This document shows, piece by piece, positions 18,128-26,479 of a DNA stretch of 64,000 bases; within the stretch, counting starts at the first letter, position 1; each line of letters begins with the position of its first letter. The DNA is from Microcella alkaliphila (GTDB lineage Bacteria > Actinomycetota > Actinomycetes > Actinomycetales > Microbacteriaceae): NCBI RefSeq assembly GCF_004216855.1, contig NZ_SGXT01000011.1, positions 481,185 to 545,184 of the forward strand. Direction: 5' to 3'. The notes under the pieces were generated by a model. That model saw only the letters and a program-made list of their open reading frames with translations, was not told the origin of the DNA and did no database searches. The position numbers were made by a program, and so were the translations under genes.

Positions 18128-18787
18128 CTAACTCGAGCGGAAGGTGGTTGCGAGCGCATCATGAACGGCGGCGACATCGACCCCGACCGACGGCTCTTTT
18201 GTCAGCAACTGCACGAGCTTTTTCGGCCACAGCACCAGCACATCGCTAACCGTGAACGGGTCGGCGAACCAGGCCCAGTCGCCCTCGACGAAGCACAGCA
18301 CGCCCTTCACCGGAACGCCTGGCACCGCGGCCTCGACGAGCGCGACCTGCTTCGTCATTCCCGCGACAAGCTTCGTGTTGTCTCCACCCACCCACAGCTT
18401 CTCGACGCGCGGGCTAAACAACCCGCCCTCGACGCGCTTTTCGATGCGCTTGTCGACGTAGCGCTTCGTGTCGATCACCCACACCCCGCCGGGCGTCACC
18501 ACGATGTGGTCGATGTTCGCCCTCGATTTCGGGATGCGTCGGTCATGCAACACGCGGATTTGGTCGCTGGCAATCGCATCCAGCTTCGCCCCGACGACCT
18601 CTTCGCCGATCGCACCCGTTGCCCACACGCGGGTACTGCTGCGCTCGGGAGTCAGAGCGACGGCGATGCCCCCAAGCTTGCCCCAAGCGGCACGAGTCGC
18701 GGCTTCGTCCTTGGCGCGGCGGCGTTCGTGCTCGGCGCGGGCGGAGACTCCAGCCCTGGGTAGAGGCCGCTCAGTCGAATCGCTCAT
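18128..18787 (-). CDS. NERD (nuclease-related) domain protein
   Basis: A 219-residue protein. The NERD core spans about 55-150: GAIGEEVVGAKLDAI, then ANIDHIVVTPGGVWVIDTKR, which contains the D...V-I-D-T-K motif of restriction-endonuclease-like folds. NERD domains are predicted DNases with few tested members. Its ATG overlaps the end of the DUF4041 gene by 4 bp, so the two are co-translated and probably act together. It marks the left edge of the defence-gene-rich region. Confidence 0.82.
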   Translation of the reverse strand: MSDSTERPLPRAGVSARAEHERRRAKDEAATRAAWGKLGGIAVALTPERSSTRVWATGAIGEEVVGAKLDAIASDQIRVLHDRRIPKSRANIDHIVVTPGGVWVIDTKRYVDKRIEKRVEGGLFSPRVEKLWVGGDNTKLVAGMTKQVALVEAAVPGVPVKGVLCFVEGDWAWFADPFTVSDVLVLWPKKLVQLLTKEPSVGVDVAAVHDALATTFRSS

Positions 18788-20205
18788 TGACCGACAGCTT
18801 CCTTCTCCAGTAGCGCAGAACTCGCCCTGAACTCAGGCGCCTCTGGCTCGACCGTGTACTGAAGCACCTCGACTGACTCTTCCTTCAAAGCGTCAAGCAC
18901 TTGCTCCGGGGTGACCTTGAAATACTCCCGGCGCAGGTTGATCTTGTTGAGTCTCTGGCGCTCGAAGCGCTTGTGAAGCATCGACTCGATGCCCACGGCG
19001 TCGTCTGCGAAGAAGAGTGCGTGAACGTCGAAACGGAAGGGGACTGAAGCATCACCGAGCTCGTTGACGCGATCCATCGGCTCGAGTCTCCGCGTCAACC
19101 CGATCTTGACTACGTCTTCACCGAACGATCCGACGTTCGAGATGACGTAGACATACCCGGCGCGAATATTGGCCGCACGGTAATCGACATCGACGATCGC
19201 TTTCTCCACGTCGGCGATTCGTTCGCGCACTCGGGCCGCACCCTCTTCGTCACCGTTTGCCTCAAGTGCCGCAAGCGTGGCCGCATAGTGCGCCCGCTCT
19301 TTCTCGAGCTTGTCCTTCTCACGCTGCAGCTCCTGCTCGGCCTTCTTCTGCTCACGCAACTCTTCGCGATGAGCGCGCTCCAACTCCTTCTCGCGTTGCA
19401 CGGCCTGAAGGTGTTGCGCGGCCAACGAAAGCTCTTGCAGTCGCAAAGCGTGGTAGTCCGACGTGATCTGCAGCGAGATCATTGACCCTTGCCGAGCGAT
19501 CTGATCCGCGACAGTGCTGAGTCGTTTAGTCGCCGTGGCGATCCCACCCGCTTTGACACTCTTCACGCAGTTCTCGGCTTCGGCGTTGTACGCCCTCAGC
19601 AAGAGCTTCGACATGTCCGCGACGAACTTGCGGCCCTTCGCTGCCGAGTTGTTGAACGTGAAGTTGGTGGTCGCAATAGTCGCGCGCTTGTCGCGCACCA
19701 TTGCCTTGATCTGGGAACGAACCGACTCAAGTTGCGCCATCAAGGCAGTCGAATTCTCGGCGGGATGCTCGTAGTCGTACAGCCCAAACGATTGCAGCTC
19801 AATCCCTTGCCGTGCACTCAAGATCTCTTCGTTGAGCGAGGAAAGTTCTGCCTTCGTAGACGCGACGCGGGACTGCAATTCAGACAGGTTCGACTTTTCT
19901 GCGTCGACTTGGGCTTGGTACTCCGCGTGTACTCGATCAAGCTCGGCGATTTCAATGAGCCCGTGTTTCGCCACTAGCTTTTCGAGCCGCTCGTTCTCGG
20001 ATGCAAGCGCGATCGCTGCCTTCTTGCCGCCGAAAAAGGTGATCTTGGGCTTCGATGCACGGACCGTCTCAGTTTCTCTGGGCTCCTCTACCGGAGGAGC
20101 CGCAGACGTGGGGTGCTGATCGGCGAAGTGACTGGTCCAGTGCGAACCGTCCCACCACCGCCGTCGTCCTGAACCGTCGTCGTACCATCCCGAGGCTGCA
20201 CTCAT
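18784..20205 (-). CDS. DUF2510-DUF4041-GIY-YIG (T5orf172/MUG113-like) protein
   Basis: A 473-residue three-part protein. Residues 1-30 (GWYDDGSGRRRWWDGSHW) are a DUF2510 motif, common in actinobacterial membrane-associated proteins. About 55-340 is DUF4041, largely coiled coil (long E/K/R/Q heptads between 230 and 330). About 347-440 is a T5orf172-type GIY-YIG nuclease (GYVYVISNVGSFGEDVVKIG then LTRRL, and HKRFERQRLNKINLRREYF). DUF4041/T5orf172 proteins occur in phages and defence islands, but their job is not established. It is the first gene of a pair with the NERD nuclease. Confidence 0.85.
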   Translation of the reverse strand: MSAASGWYDDGSGRRRWWDGSHWTSHFADQHPTSAAPPVEEPRETETVRASKPKITFFGGKKAAIALASENERLEKLVAKHGLIEIAELDRVHAEYQAQVDAEKSNLSELQSRVASTKAELSSLNEEILSARQGIELQSFGLYDYEHPAENSTALMAQLESVRSQIKAMVRDKRATIATTNFTFNNSAAKGRKFVADMSKLLLRAYNAEAENCVKSVKAGGIATATKRLSTVADQIARQGSMISLQITSDYHALRLQELSLAAQHLQAVQREKELERAHREELREQKKAEQELQREKDKLEKERAHYAATLAALEANGDEEGAARVRERIADVEKAIVDVDYRAANIRAGYVYVISNVGSFGEDVVKIGLTRRLEPMDRVNELGDASVPFRFDVHALFFADDAVGIESMLHKRFERQRLNKINLRREYFKVTPEQVLDALKEESVEVLQYTVEPEAPEFRASSALLEKEAVGQ

Positions 20206-20305
20206 AATTTCGACCGTAGGTGAATTCGAGCGGCGCTCGCAAGACCCCCACTCGGGGCGCAGGTCGAGGCCGGGCCCCGGCGGGCCTCCGTGCTACGTTG
20301 ACGAA

Positions 20306-20626
20306 ATGGTCGATAACGCCGCTCGCGATGCCCTACGGGCCTTCGTGTCAGAGCGTGACTGGGCGCAGTTTCACACACCCGAGAACCTTGCGAAGAGCAT
20401 CGCTATCGAAGCGGGGGAGCTTCTCGAGTGTTACCAGTGGAACGCCGAAGGCAACGAGCAAGCCATCCGCGACGAACTCGCCGATGTACTCAGCTACTGC
20501 ATTTTGCTCGCAGATCGCCTGGGGCTTGATGCCGAGCAGCTGGTGCTCGACAAACTTGAGAAATCGCGCGCAAAGTACCCCGTCGAAAGATCGCGCGGAC
20601 GCAGCGACAAATATGACCAGCTCTGA
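20306..20626 (+). CDS. MazG-like nucleotide pyrophosphohydrolase
   Basis: A 106-residue all-alpha NTP pyrophosphohydrolase of the MazG/RS21-C6 type. The metal site is in AIEAGELLECYQWN (ExxE) and IRDELADVLSYCILLADRLG (ExxD). Family members hydrolyse non-canonical or regulatory nucleotides. It overlaps the next gene, a GIY-YIG/DUF2075 helicase, by 14 bp, so the two are translationally coupled. The overlap suggests one module; a nucleotide-depletion or signal-clearing role is speculative. Confidence 0.85.
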   Translation: MVDNAARDALRAFVSERDWAQFHTPENLAKSIAIEAGELLECYQWNAEGNEQAIRDELADVLSYCILLADRLGLDAEQLVLDKLEKSRAKYPVERSRGRSDKYDQL

Positions 20627-22376
20627 AATCCCGCGGATCTCGTTCGACAAGTCGGCGGTCCGTGACTGGGCCAAGACGGACCCGCGACACAAGAACTGGC
20701 CGGTCGTGTACCTCCTCGATTCAGCGAAACCGGCGGCGACTTCCACCGTGCTGCGCGACGTCTACGTCGGCGAAACTCTCAATGCCGAAGCGCGCATCCT
20801 TCAGCACCTCGACAACCCCGACAAGAAGCGACTTCTCTCACAGTTCCGGGTGGTCCTCGACGACCGCTTCAACAAGTCGGTGTGCCTCGATCTCGAATCA
20901 CACCTGATCCGCCTGCTCGCGGGCGACGGCACGTTTCGCGTGCTCAACCGCAACGACGGCATCACCGACGCCAACTATTTCGATCGAGATGTGTATCGCG
21001 AGTCCTTCCGACAGGTCTTCGACCAGTTGCTTCACGACGGCGTGTTCTCCCGCAGCATTCCCGAGATCGAAAACAGCGACCTCTTCAAGCTGTCGCCGTA
21101 CAAGGCGCTAACCACCGACCAAGCGGTCGCTGTCGAGAACATTGTTGAAGGCCTGTTCGACGACCTCGACCACGACCGCGGCGAGCTACTTGTCGTCCAG
21201 GGCGAGCCGGGAACCGGCAAGACCGTCATCGCCATCTACCTGATGAAGCTCCTCGCCGACATCGCCGCCTCCCGGCCCGACGACGAGCCCGATGCCGACT
21301 CAATCTTCTCCGACTTCTTCACTGACGGGCACCGCGAACTGCTCCGCGAATTTAGGGTCGGACTGGTCGTGCCGCAGCAATCCCTCCGCGAAAGCATCAA
21401 GCGCGTCTTCAAGCGCACACCGGGCCTTGCTCCGTCGCAAGTTCTCACGCCTTTCCAGGTGGGCGCCAGCGACGAGCGCTGGGATCTGCTAATCGTCGAC
21501 GAGGCGCACCGATTGAACCAGCGTGCCAACCAGCCGTCAGGTGTGCAGAACAAGCAGTTCAGCGATATCACCGTGAAGCTCTTCGGCCAGGACGACTACT
21601 CCAAGACACAACTCGACTGGATTCGGGCGCTCAGCCGCCACCAAGTGCTGCTCGTCGACCCAGAGCAGAGCGTTCGGCCCGCCGACCTTCCTCCCGAACT
21701 TCTTCGCAGCCTTGTCGATGAGGCGAAGGACGAGAGCCGGCACTACCCGCTGGTCTCGCAACTACGAGTGCGGGCCGGAGACGACTACATCGCCTGGGTG
21801 CGCCAACTATTCAGCCCGCAGTCGAGCGAGGCCGCGATGCGCACTCGTCCATACTTCGGGGACTACGAACTGAAGTTCTTCGATGATCTCGGCGAAATGC
21901 ACGACGCGATTCGAGAACGGGATGCGCAATACGGCCTCGCGAGACTCGTCGCCGGCTATGCGTGGGAGTGGAAGAGTCGCAACAATCGCGATGCCTACGA
22001 CATCGAACTCGACGGTCGCCGACTGCGGTGGAACAGCACCGCAACCGAATGGATCGCATCGCCGAACTCGCTAGAAGAAATTGGTTCGATCCACACCGTG
22101 CAGGGCTATGACCTCAACTATGCCGGGGTCATCATCGGCAACGACCTGCGCTGGGATGAAGAGTGCGATGAGCTCGTCATCCACCGCGCGAGCTACTTCG
22201 ACAAAAAAGGCAAAGAGAACAATCCGACGCTCGGTCGGATGTACAGCGACAACGATCTGCTGCGTTACATCTGCAATGTGTACTCAGTACTGATGACGCG
22301 GGGCATTCGCGGCACTTTCGTGTACGCCTGCGATCCGGTCTTGAGGCAGAGGCTAAGCGACGTTATTGCATTTTGA
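20613..22376 (+). CDS. GIY-YIG nuclease fused to DUF2075 helicase-like ATPase
   Basis: A 587-residue protein from ATG 20613. Residues about 30-115 are GIY-YIG-like (PVVYLLDSAKP, then DVYVGETLNAEARILQHLDN, and an E in CLDLESHLIRLL). About 160-580 is DUF2075: Walker A GEPGTGKT at 197-204, Walker B in LLIVDEAHRLNQ, and a late GSIHTVQGYDLNYAGVIIG motif V-like segment. The fusion places a nuclease on a superfamily 1-like motor, and the MazG gene is coupled upstream. The architecture points to nucleic-acid surveillance, probably defence. No experimental match is known to me. Confidence 0.85.
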   Translation: MTSSEIPRISFDKSAVRDWAKTDPRHKNWPVVYLLDSAKPAATSTVLRDVYVGETLNAEARILQHLDNPDKKRLLSQFRVVLDDRFNKSVCLDLESHLIRLLAGDGTFRVLNRNDGITDANYFDRDVYRESFRQVFDQLLHDGVFSRSIPEIENSDLFKLSPYKALTTDQAVAVENIVEGLFDDLDHDRGELLVVQGEPGTGKTVIAIYLMKLLADIAASRPDDEPDADSIFSDFFTDGHRELLREFRVGLVVPQQSLRESIKRVFKRTPGLAPSQVLTPFQVGASDERWDLLIVDEAHRLNQRANQPSGVQNKQFSDITVKLFGQDDYSKTQLDWIRALSRHQVLLVDPEQSVRPADLPPELLRSLVDEAKDESRHYPLVSQLRVRAGDDYIAWVRQLFSPQSSEAAMRTRPYFGDYELKFFDDLGEMHDAIRERDAQYGLARLVAGYAWEWKSRNNRDAYDIELDGRRLRWNSTATEWIASPNSLEEIGSIHTVQGYDLNYAGVIIGNDLRWDEECDELVIHRASYFDKKGKENNPTLGRMYSDNDLLRYICNVYSVLMTRGIRGTFVYACDPVLRQRLSDVIAF

Positions 22377-22394
22377 ATGGTCATTCTGCGAGAT

Positions 22395-22416
22395 CCTGAC
22401 CCGGTTTCCCGGACAC
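22395..22416 (+). repeat. IS3 left terminal inverted repeat
   Basis: CCTGACCCGGTTTCCCGG followed by ACAC. It matches the complement of 23629-23650 at 20 of 22 positions. Confidence 0.85.
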
Positions 22417-22430
22417 TTCTCTTGTGTTGA

Positions 22431-23306
22431 TCATGCCGCGATTTCTGCGGCGGTGTGAAGGGCTTCAAACTCGGCGGGGCTGAGGTTTTCGAGGCTGGTG
22501 TGCCGACGGCGGGAGTTGTAGAACCCCTCGATCCACTCGAACATGGCCGACGATAGCTGTGTTCTCGAGTCCCAGCCGGTGCGGTCAAGCAGCTCGAGTT
22601 GCATCGTGGACCAGAACGACTCGATGAGCGCGTTGTCGACGCTGGAAGCGACGCGGCCCATCGAACCGAGCAGCCCTGCTTGTCGCAGCCGGTGCCCGAA
22701 GAGCCAAGAGGTGTATTGCGCGCCCCTGTCCGCGTGAACGACTGTTCCCGGCTCGGGTCGCCGACGCCAACGGGCCATCTCCACCGCGTCGACCACGATC
22801 TCCGCGGTGATCCGATCGGAGATCGACCAGCCAACGATGCGGCGCGGGTAGGCGTCGATGACGGCAGCGCAATAGACCCAGCCGTCTTTCGCGCGATGCT
22901 ACGTGATGTCGCAGAACCAGAGCCGGTTCGGCTCATCAGCGCGGAACTGCCGCTTCACGAGGTCTTCGTGCGTGGCCGTGTCCGGCCTCCAGCCTCGCCG
23001 CTTGCGACGATGGGAGACGCCGACCAACCCGTCTTGCCGCATCAGCCTGGCGACGCGTTTGCGGGAGACGTGAACGCCAAGCCCGAGCCTCAACTCGGCC
23101 AGCACCCGCGGCGCACCATAGGTTGCCCGCGAGTCGGCGTGGATCCGTCGGATCGTGGTCGTCAGCTCAGCGTCCGCGATCGCGCGCGCCGATGGCGGCC
23201 GGCCCGCCCAGTCGTAATAGCCAGACGTTGAGACCTTCAGAAACCGGCAGGCCACCGCGACGAGGATCCCATCGAGGCTGAGCTCCTGGACCAGCCGGAA
23301 CCCTAT
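22431..23306 (-). pseudogene. IS3-family transposase orfB with internal stop
   Basis: Read after a -1 shift from orfA, the frame continues GFRLVQELSLDGILVAVACR, then STSGYYDW and the integrase core. The first catalytic Asp is in WFCDIT, the second in VVHADRGAQYTS and the Glu in NALIESFWSTM. A TAG at 22899-22901 directly follows WFCDIT, where relatives usually have glutamine. It truncates the protein before the second and third catalytic residues. The element therefore cannot move by itself unless suppressed. Confidence 0.85.
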
Positions 23307-23587
23307 TTTGGGAGCACGTTCTCCCGCGCAAAATAGGCCGACGCGCGCTTGAGGATCTCCTTCTCCATCTCCAGCACCCGCAACCGGCGCCGCAGTTCCA
23401 CCAGCTCCCGATGCTCATCGGAACTCACGCCAGGTCTGCGACCAGAGTCAACCGCGTCACGGTGCATCCAGTTACGGAGACAGGACTCGCTGCTCCCCAG
23501 ATCGCCGGCCGTCTGAGCGACAGGATTTCCCTGCGCGACCAGATCCAGGGCGCGACGCCGAAACTCCGGCGGGTGGGCAGCAGGCAT
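23303..23587 (-). CDS. IS3-family orfA (transposase HTH subunit)
   Basis: A 94-residue HTH protein: EFRRRALDLVAQGNPVAQTA then GSSESCLRNWMHRD forms the helix-turn-helix, and LRRRLRVLEMEKEILKRASA the leucine-zipper-like coiled coil. It ends FARENVLPK followed by TAG within CCCAAAATAG, where a -1 slip gives the OrfAB fusion. It is intact, but its fusion partner is not. Confidence 0.85.
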   Translation of the reverse strand: MPAAHPPEFRRRALDLVAQGNPVAQTAGDLGSSESCLRNWMHRDAVDSGRRPGVSSDEHRELVELRRRLRVLEMEKEILKRASAYFARENVLPK

Positions 23588-23611
23588 CTCACGGACTCCT
23601 CTCTGAGACGA

Positions 23612-23776
23612 TCATCGCCTCAACTCAGGTGTCCGGCAAAGCGGGTCAGGCTCCAGCCCACCCCACGATCCGTCTGGGTTACGGTGCCGTCGGCACTCCT
23701 GTCCGTCGACGATCGTGAGGATGTCGTCGCCTTCGCTGATGAACCGTCCACCCGTCGGCGGAATGTCGATATCCAT
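23612..23776 (-). CDS. Small hypothetical protein truncated by the IS element
   Basis: From ATG 23776 about 42 native codons (MDIDIPPTGGRFISEGDD, then ILTIVDGQECRRHRNPDG and SWGGLEP) run up to the IS end at 23650. The frame then continues 12 codons inside the IS to a stop. A tight-beta composition with one cysteine is all that can be said. The original length and family are unknown. Confidence 0.4.
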   Translation of the reverse strand: MDIDIPPTGGRFISEGDDILTIVDGQECRRHRNPDGSWGGLEPDPLCRTPELRR

Positions 23777-24079
23777 GAGTTGTCCTCTCGCTGCGGCTCC
23801 ATTCTGGGAGCAAGCGGGACCACCCATGTAATTCAGGTAGCCGCTGCGCGCTCACGATGCATGTGGGCAGGCGAGCGCGCAGCGGCGACCTGAAGGAGCC
23901 GGCGGCAGCAGGTGACTGCGCCGACTGGCTTTAGTTGTGCGCTCCGAACGCAGAAATTGCAAGCATGAGCTCCGTGTACGGCGCGCGGCGCGGCAGCACG
24001 GGCAACGACACAGGCAGGCCGCGTCCGTCAGCGATGTCGCAGGCCACACCTACGATCAGCGAAACGAGCGAAGGGCACC
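23777..24079. other. Intergenic stretch, no gene seen
   Basis: About 300 bp between the IS-truncated gene and the small membrane protein. Frames here are short with atypical composition. No clear hairpin or repeat was found. It presumably contains the promoter for the rightward genes. Confidence 0.4.
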
Positions 24080-24286
24080 ATGGATATCGACTGGCACCAG
24101 CTCATCTGGGACGGACGCTGGACTGCGCTCGAGATGCTCTGGAACGCCGTCATCGTCAACGTCACTACGCATTGGTGGTTTGGCCCACTCCTCGCCGTCA
24201 TCCTGATCTCCGCTGGGTGGAAGAAGATCGCCCGATTCGGTTTCTACGTTGCGCGGGTGTTTGGGCACGCTAGCGGCGGCTCCTGA
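24080..24286 (+). CDS. Small membrane protein, unknown
   Basis: A 68-residue protein, tryptophan-rich (five Trp in the first 45 residues), with a single hydrophobic span WFGPLLAVILISAGW and a basic C-terminus. GAAGGGC lies upstream of the ATG at plausible spacing. No family is recognised. It lies 85 bp before the next rightward gene and may be co-transcribed with it. Confidence 0.55.
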   Translation: MDIDWHQLIWDGRWTALEMLWNAVIVNVTTHWWFGPLLAVILISAGWKKIARFGFYVARVFGHASGGS

Positions 24287-24371
24287 GAGATCCGACGATG
24301 TCCGAGTTGACCTGCTGAGCAGGTTCCGCAGGCCAAGCCAGAATGGTGAGCAGACCTCGAAAGGGACCTGG

Positions 24372-25460
24372 ATGCACCTTCACCTGCGCGCAGAGAGTGT
24401 CGCCGTCAGCGAGAGCCACGCAAAGGCGCTGGACGACGAGTTCTTCCTCTCTCACCCTGCGGCGCAATTCGCCTCGCGCATCTCCTCTCTGCTTGCCGCG
24501 AATCGAACCGCAGACTCAGCGACGCCGGATACGGAACCGGAGTTCTTCAAGACGCTCGGGCTGACGAAGACCGACGGACTCCTCGCGTTCGAAGAACAGG
24601 ATCGGCGCCTGCAGGTAGCCGTCGAGGCGCTCAGCCTTCGCCACCAGGCGGCAGAGGCGCGCCTCCGCTTTATGTACGCCGTGACGGCGGCGAAGCCAAA
24701 GTCCGTTGACGCTCCCAGCACCTGGCTGGCGATTGCCGATAGCCCTAACGCGCTTATCGACGTCGTCCAGAAGACCGTCGCTGCTCTGGAGGCGGACGAA
24801 GAGCTGATCCTGCGCTGCCTGTTCGTGCCGGGTACTCGTTTCGACGAGAACGTGGCCGCCGCCGCGGAGACTGCCATCGCGTGGGTCAACCACGCGAGCT
24901 CGCTCCTCACCGGCGACGAGCTGTCGGTCAACGCCGCGCACAACAAGGTGAAGCACGGCCTGGCCGTTAGCGCGCGCGGCGACGTGCGCATTGAGCTGAT
25001 CACAACGCCCCCGGATGACCTCGGCCAGATTCCAGTCAGCGCGTTCGGGGAAGGGAAGTCGGTACCGATCTTCGACCGCCCGATGCTGACCTACTTCAGC
25101 CGGCCGCATGTGAAACCGGGGCAGGGCCTGGAGGCCATCTCGCTACGGGTCGATGTCCCGGTGGTGCTGGCGGAAGCCTGGATGATTGCGAACGTCTACG
25201 CCGCGATGTTCCATGCGCAAGCGAAGCGTCATTTCGGCGAGGAGATGCCAGAAGGCGTTGCTCCAAATCCCACGCTGGTGATCGGGCGCCTGCCGGAGCA
25301 CGTCATCAGCAACCGTCCGCTCGGGTATCGGGCTGCGGTGAGGTTGCCGCCGGACGGCACCACTCCCCCGAGGAAGCCTGGACTGTTCTTCCACGGCAGC
25401 TTCATGCCGATGGACGTCGACTACGAGAACAAGGTCAGCGGGGTCGTCGTCGACGGATAA
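24372..25460 (+). CDS. Hypothetical protein in defence island
   Basis: A 362-residue soluble protein. ATG 24372 follows AAAGGGACCTGG, a good ribosome-binding site, while the longer open frame (to 24249) has none. The first 200 residues are helical (DRRLQVAVEALSLRHQAAEA, then RLRFMYAV). Residues near 210 read NAAHNKVKHGLAV, resembling the short NKxKH signature of some HEPN-like helical families, but this is only a hint. The C-terminal part (YRAAVRLPPDG, PGLFFHGSFMP) looks beta-rich. It is convergent with the Gabija-like operon, 20 bp from its end. No function can be assigned. Confidence 0.65.
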   Translation: MHLHLRAESVAVSESHAKALDDEFFLSHPAAQFASRISSLLAANRTADSATPDTEPEFFKTLGLTKTDGLLAFEEQDRRLQVAVEALSLRHQAAEARLRFMYAVTAAKPKSVDAPSTWLAIADSPNALIDVVQKTVAALEADEELILRCLFVPGTRFDENVAAAAETAIAWVNHASSLLTGDELSVNAAHNKVKHGLAVSARGDVRIELITTPPDDLGQIPVSAFGEGKSVPIFDRPMLTYFSRPHVKPGQGLEAISLRVDVPVVLAEAWMIANVYAAMFHAQAKRHFGEEMPEGVAPNPTLVIGRLPEHVISNRPLGYRAAVRLPPDGTTPPRKPGLFFHGSFMPMDVDYENKVSGVVVDG

Positions 25461-25480
25461 ACCCCGATGTCGACGAGGCC

Positions 25481-26479
25481 TTAATCCCAGAGCTTGATTC
25501 TGAAGAACCCGCCCTGAGGCGTGTCGTGGAAGTCGAAACCAAGCTCGTCCGCCCAGATCTGCAGGTGAAGCCCCATCTCGCGAACCACTTCGTCAGTAGC
25601 GGCAATATCGACCTCGACCGTCATCGGGATCTCGCCGAGAAGCCCCAGGTATCGCTCCCACCACGGCGCGATGTGCTGACGCCAGCCCGGCAGCGACGCA
25701 ATATCGCTTGGCACCGGACGGAAGCCGTCTTCCGTGCGAAGTGCCGCGGCTAGATAGGCGAGCGTCTTCCAAAGGATGTGCAGCGCGTTGAACGTCACGA
25801 GCATGCCGCGCTGGAAGTAGTCAGGGTCGTCCTCGGGAATCGCGGGCAGCTCCGTAGCCAGCGTCTCCTGCCACGCCTCGATCGATGCCTCAACGTTGCT
25901 TGCGGACTGCTCGACTTCGCGCCCCGTGACCTGGGAACCCAGGTACTCAGCCAAGTGCTCTTCGATCTGCTCGCTCGCCATCGAGACGAAGTTCATCAAC
26001 GCGTAGCCGAACTCTTCGCGATGGTGCAGGTCGAAGGGTTCGTCCCCGATGTGATGAATGCTGGCGTGAACAGCCTCATGAGCAGCCAGATGCTGAATAA
26101 GGCGCGACTGCTCGGCCGTTTCCTGCACGTCTTCGAGCGGCAAGAGCCAGTAGACCGGGATGAGGATGTCGACAAGTCCATCGGCGTTCGGTGGCATGGT
26201 CTTCGCCGCCACTACCCCTGCACCGCGCTCCATCATGAAGGGGGTGTCGGTCCGGTCCTCGCGCGCGTTCACCGTCGCAACGAGATCACCAGTAATCACC
26301 AGCCGCGTCTTCGCGCGATCCTCGGGGCGAAGTGCGCTCGTCACCGCGCCGATAAGCTGCGCGAGAGCTCCGCCATCAGCGCTCGACTGAATGCCGGCGG
26401 CGAGGAGCTGGGCACCCTCCTCGCTCAGGTTCTCAATGACGATCTGAAGCCCGTTGGTGCTGTCGCTTGGCTCAGTCAT
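25481..26479 (-). CDS. HExxH protein of unknown family, fourth gene of Gabija-like operon
   Basis: A 332-residue soluble protein. Residues 134-138 read HEAVH inside IQHLAAHEAVHASIHH. An acidic cluster follows 32-40 residues later (MASEQIEEHLAEYL), which would fit a gluzincin-type zinc site: two histidines and a distal glutamate. No signal peptide or span is seen, so it would act in the cytosol. It is the last gene of a four-gene chain with overlapping junctions (4 bp with the gene before it). Whether it is a true peptidase is untested; the motif could be fortuitous, but context and spacing make it worth noting. Confidence 0.6.
   Translation of the reverse strand: MTEPSDSTNGLQIVIENLSEEGAQLLAAGIQSSADGGALAQLIGAVTSALRPEDRAKTRLVITGDLVATVNAREDRTDTPFMMERGAGVVAAKTMPPNADGLVDILIPVYWLLPLEDVQETAEQSRLIQHLAAHEAVHASIHHIGDEPFDLHHREEFGYALMNFVSMASEQIEEHLAEYLGSQVTGREVEQSASNVEASIEAWQETLATELPAIPEDDPDYFQRGMLVTFNALHILWKTLAYLAAALRTEDGFRPVPSDIASLPGWRQHIAPWWERYLGLLGEIPMTVEVDIAATDEVVREMGLHLQIWADELGFDFHDTPQGGFFRIKLWD

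Larger units (their letters stand above)
22395..23650 (-). mobile_element. IS3-family insertion sequence, inactivated
   Basis: A 1256-bp element with 22-bp terminal inverted repeats differing at two positions, an orfA and an orfB linked by a CCAAAATAG slippery-type region, and DDE transposase motifs. The transposase part carries an internal TAG. The flanking triplets do not match (GAT on the left, CTC on the right), so no target duplication is visible. This suggests recombination or decay after insertion. It cuts a small gene on its right. Confidence 0.88.
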
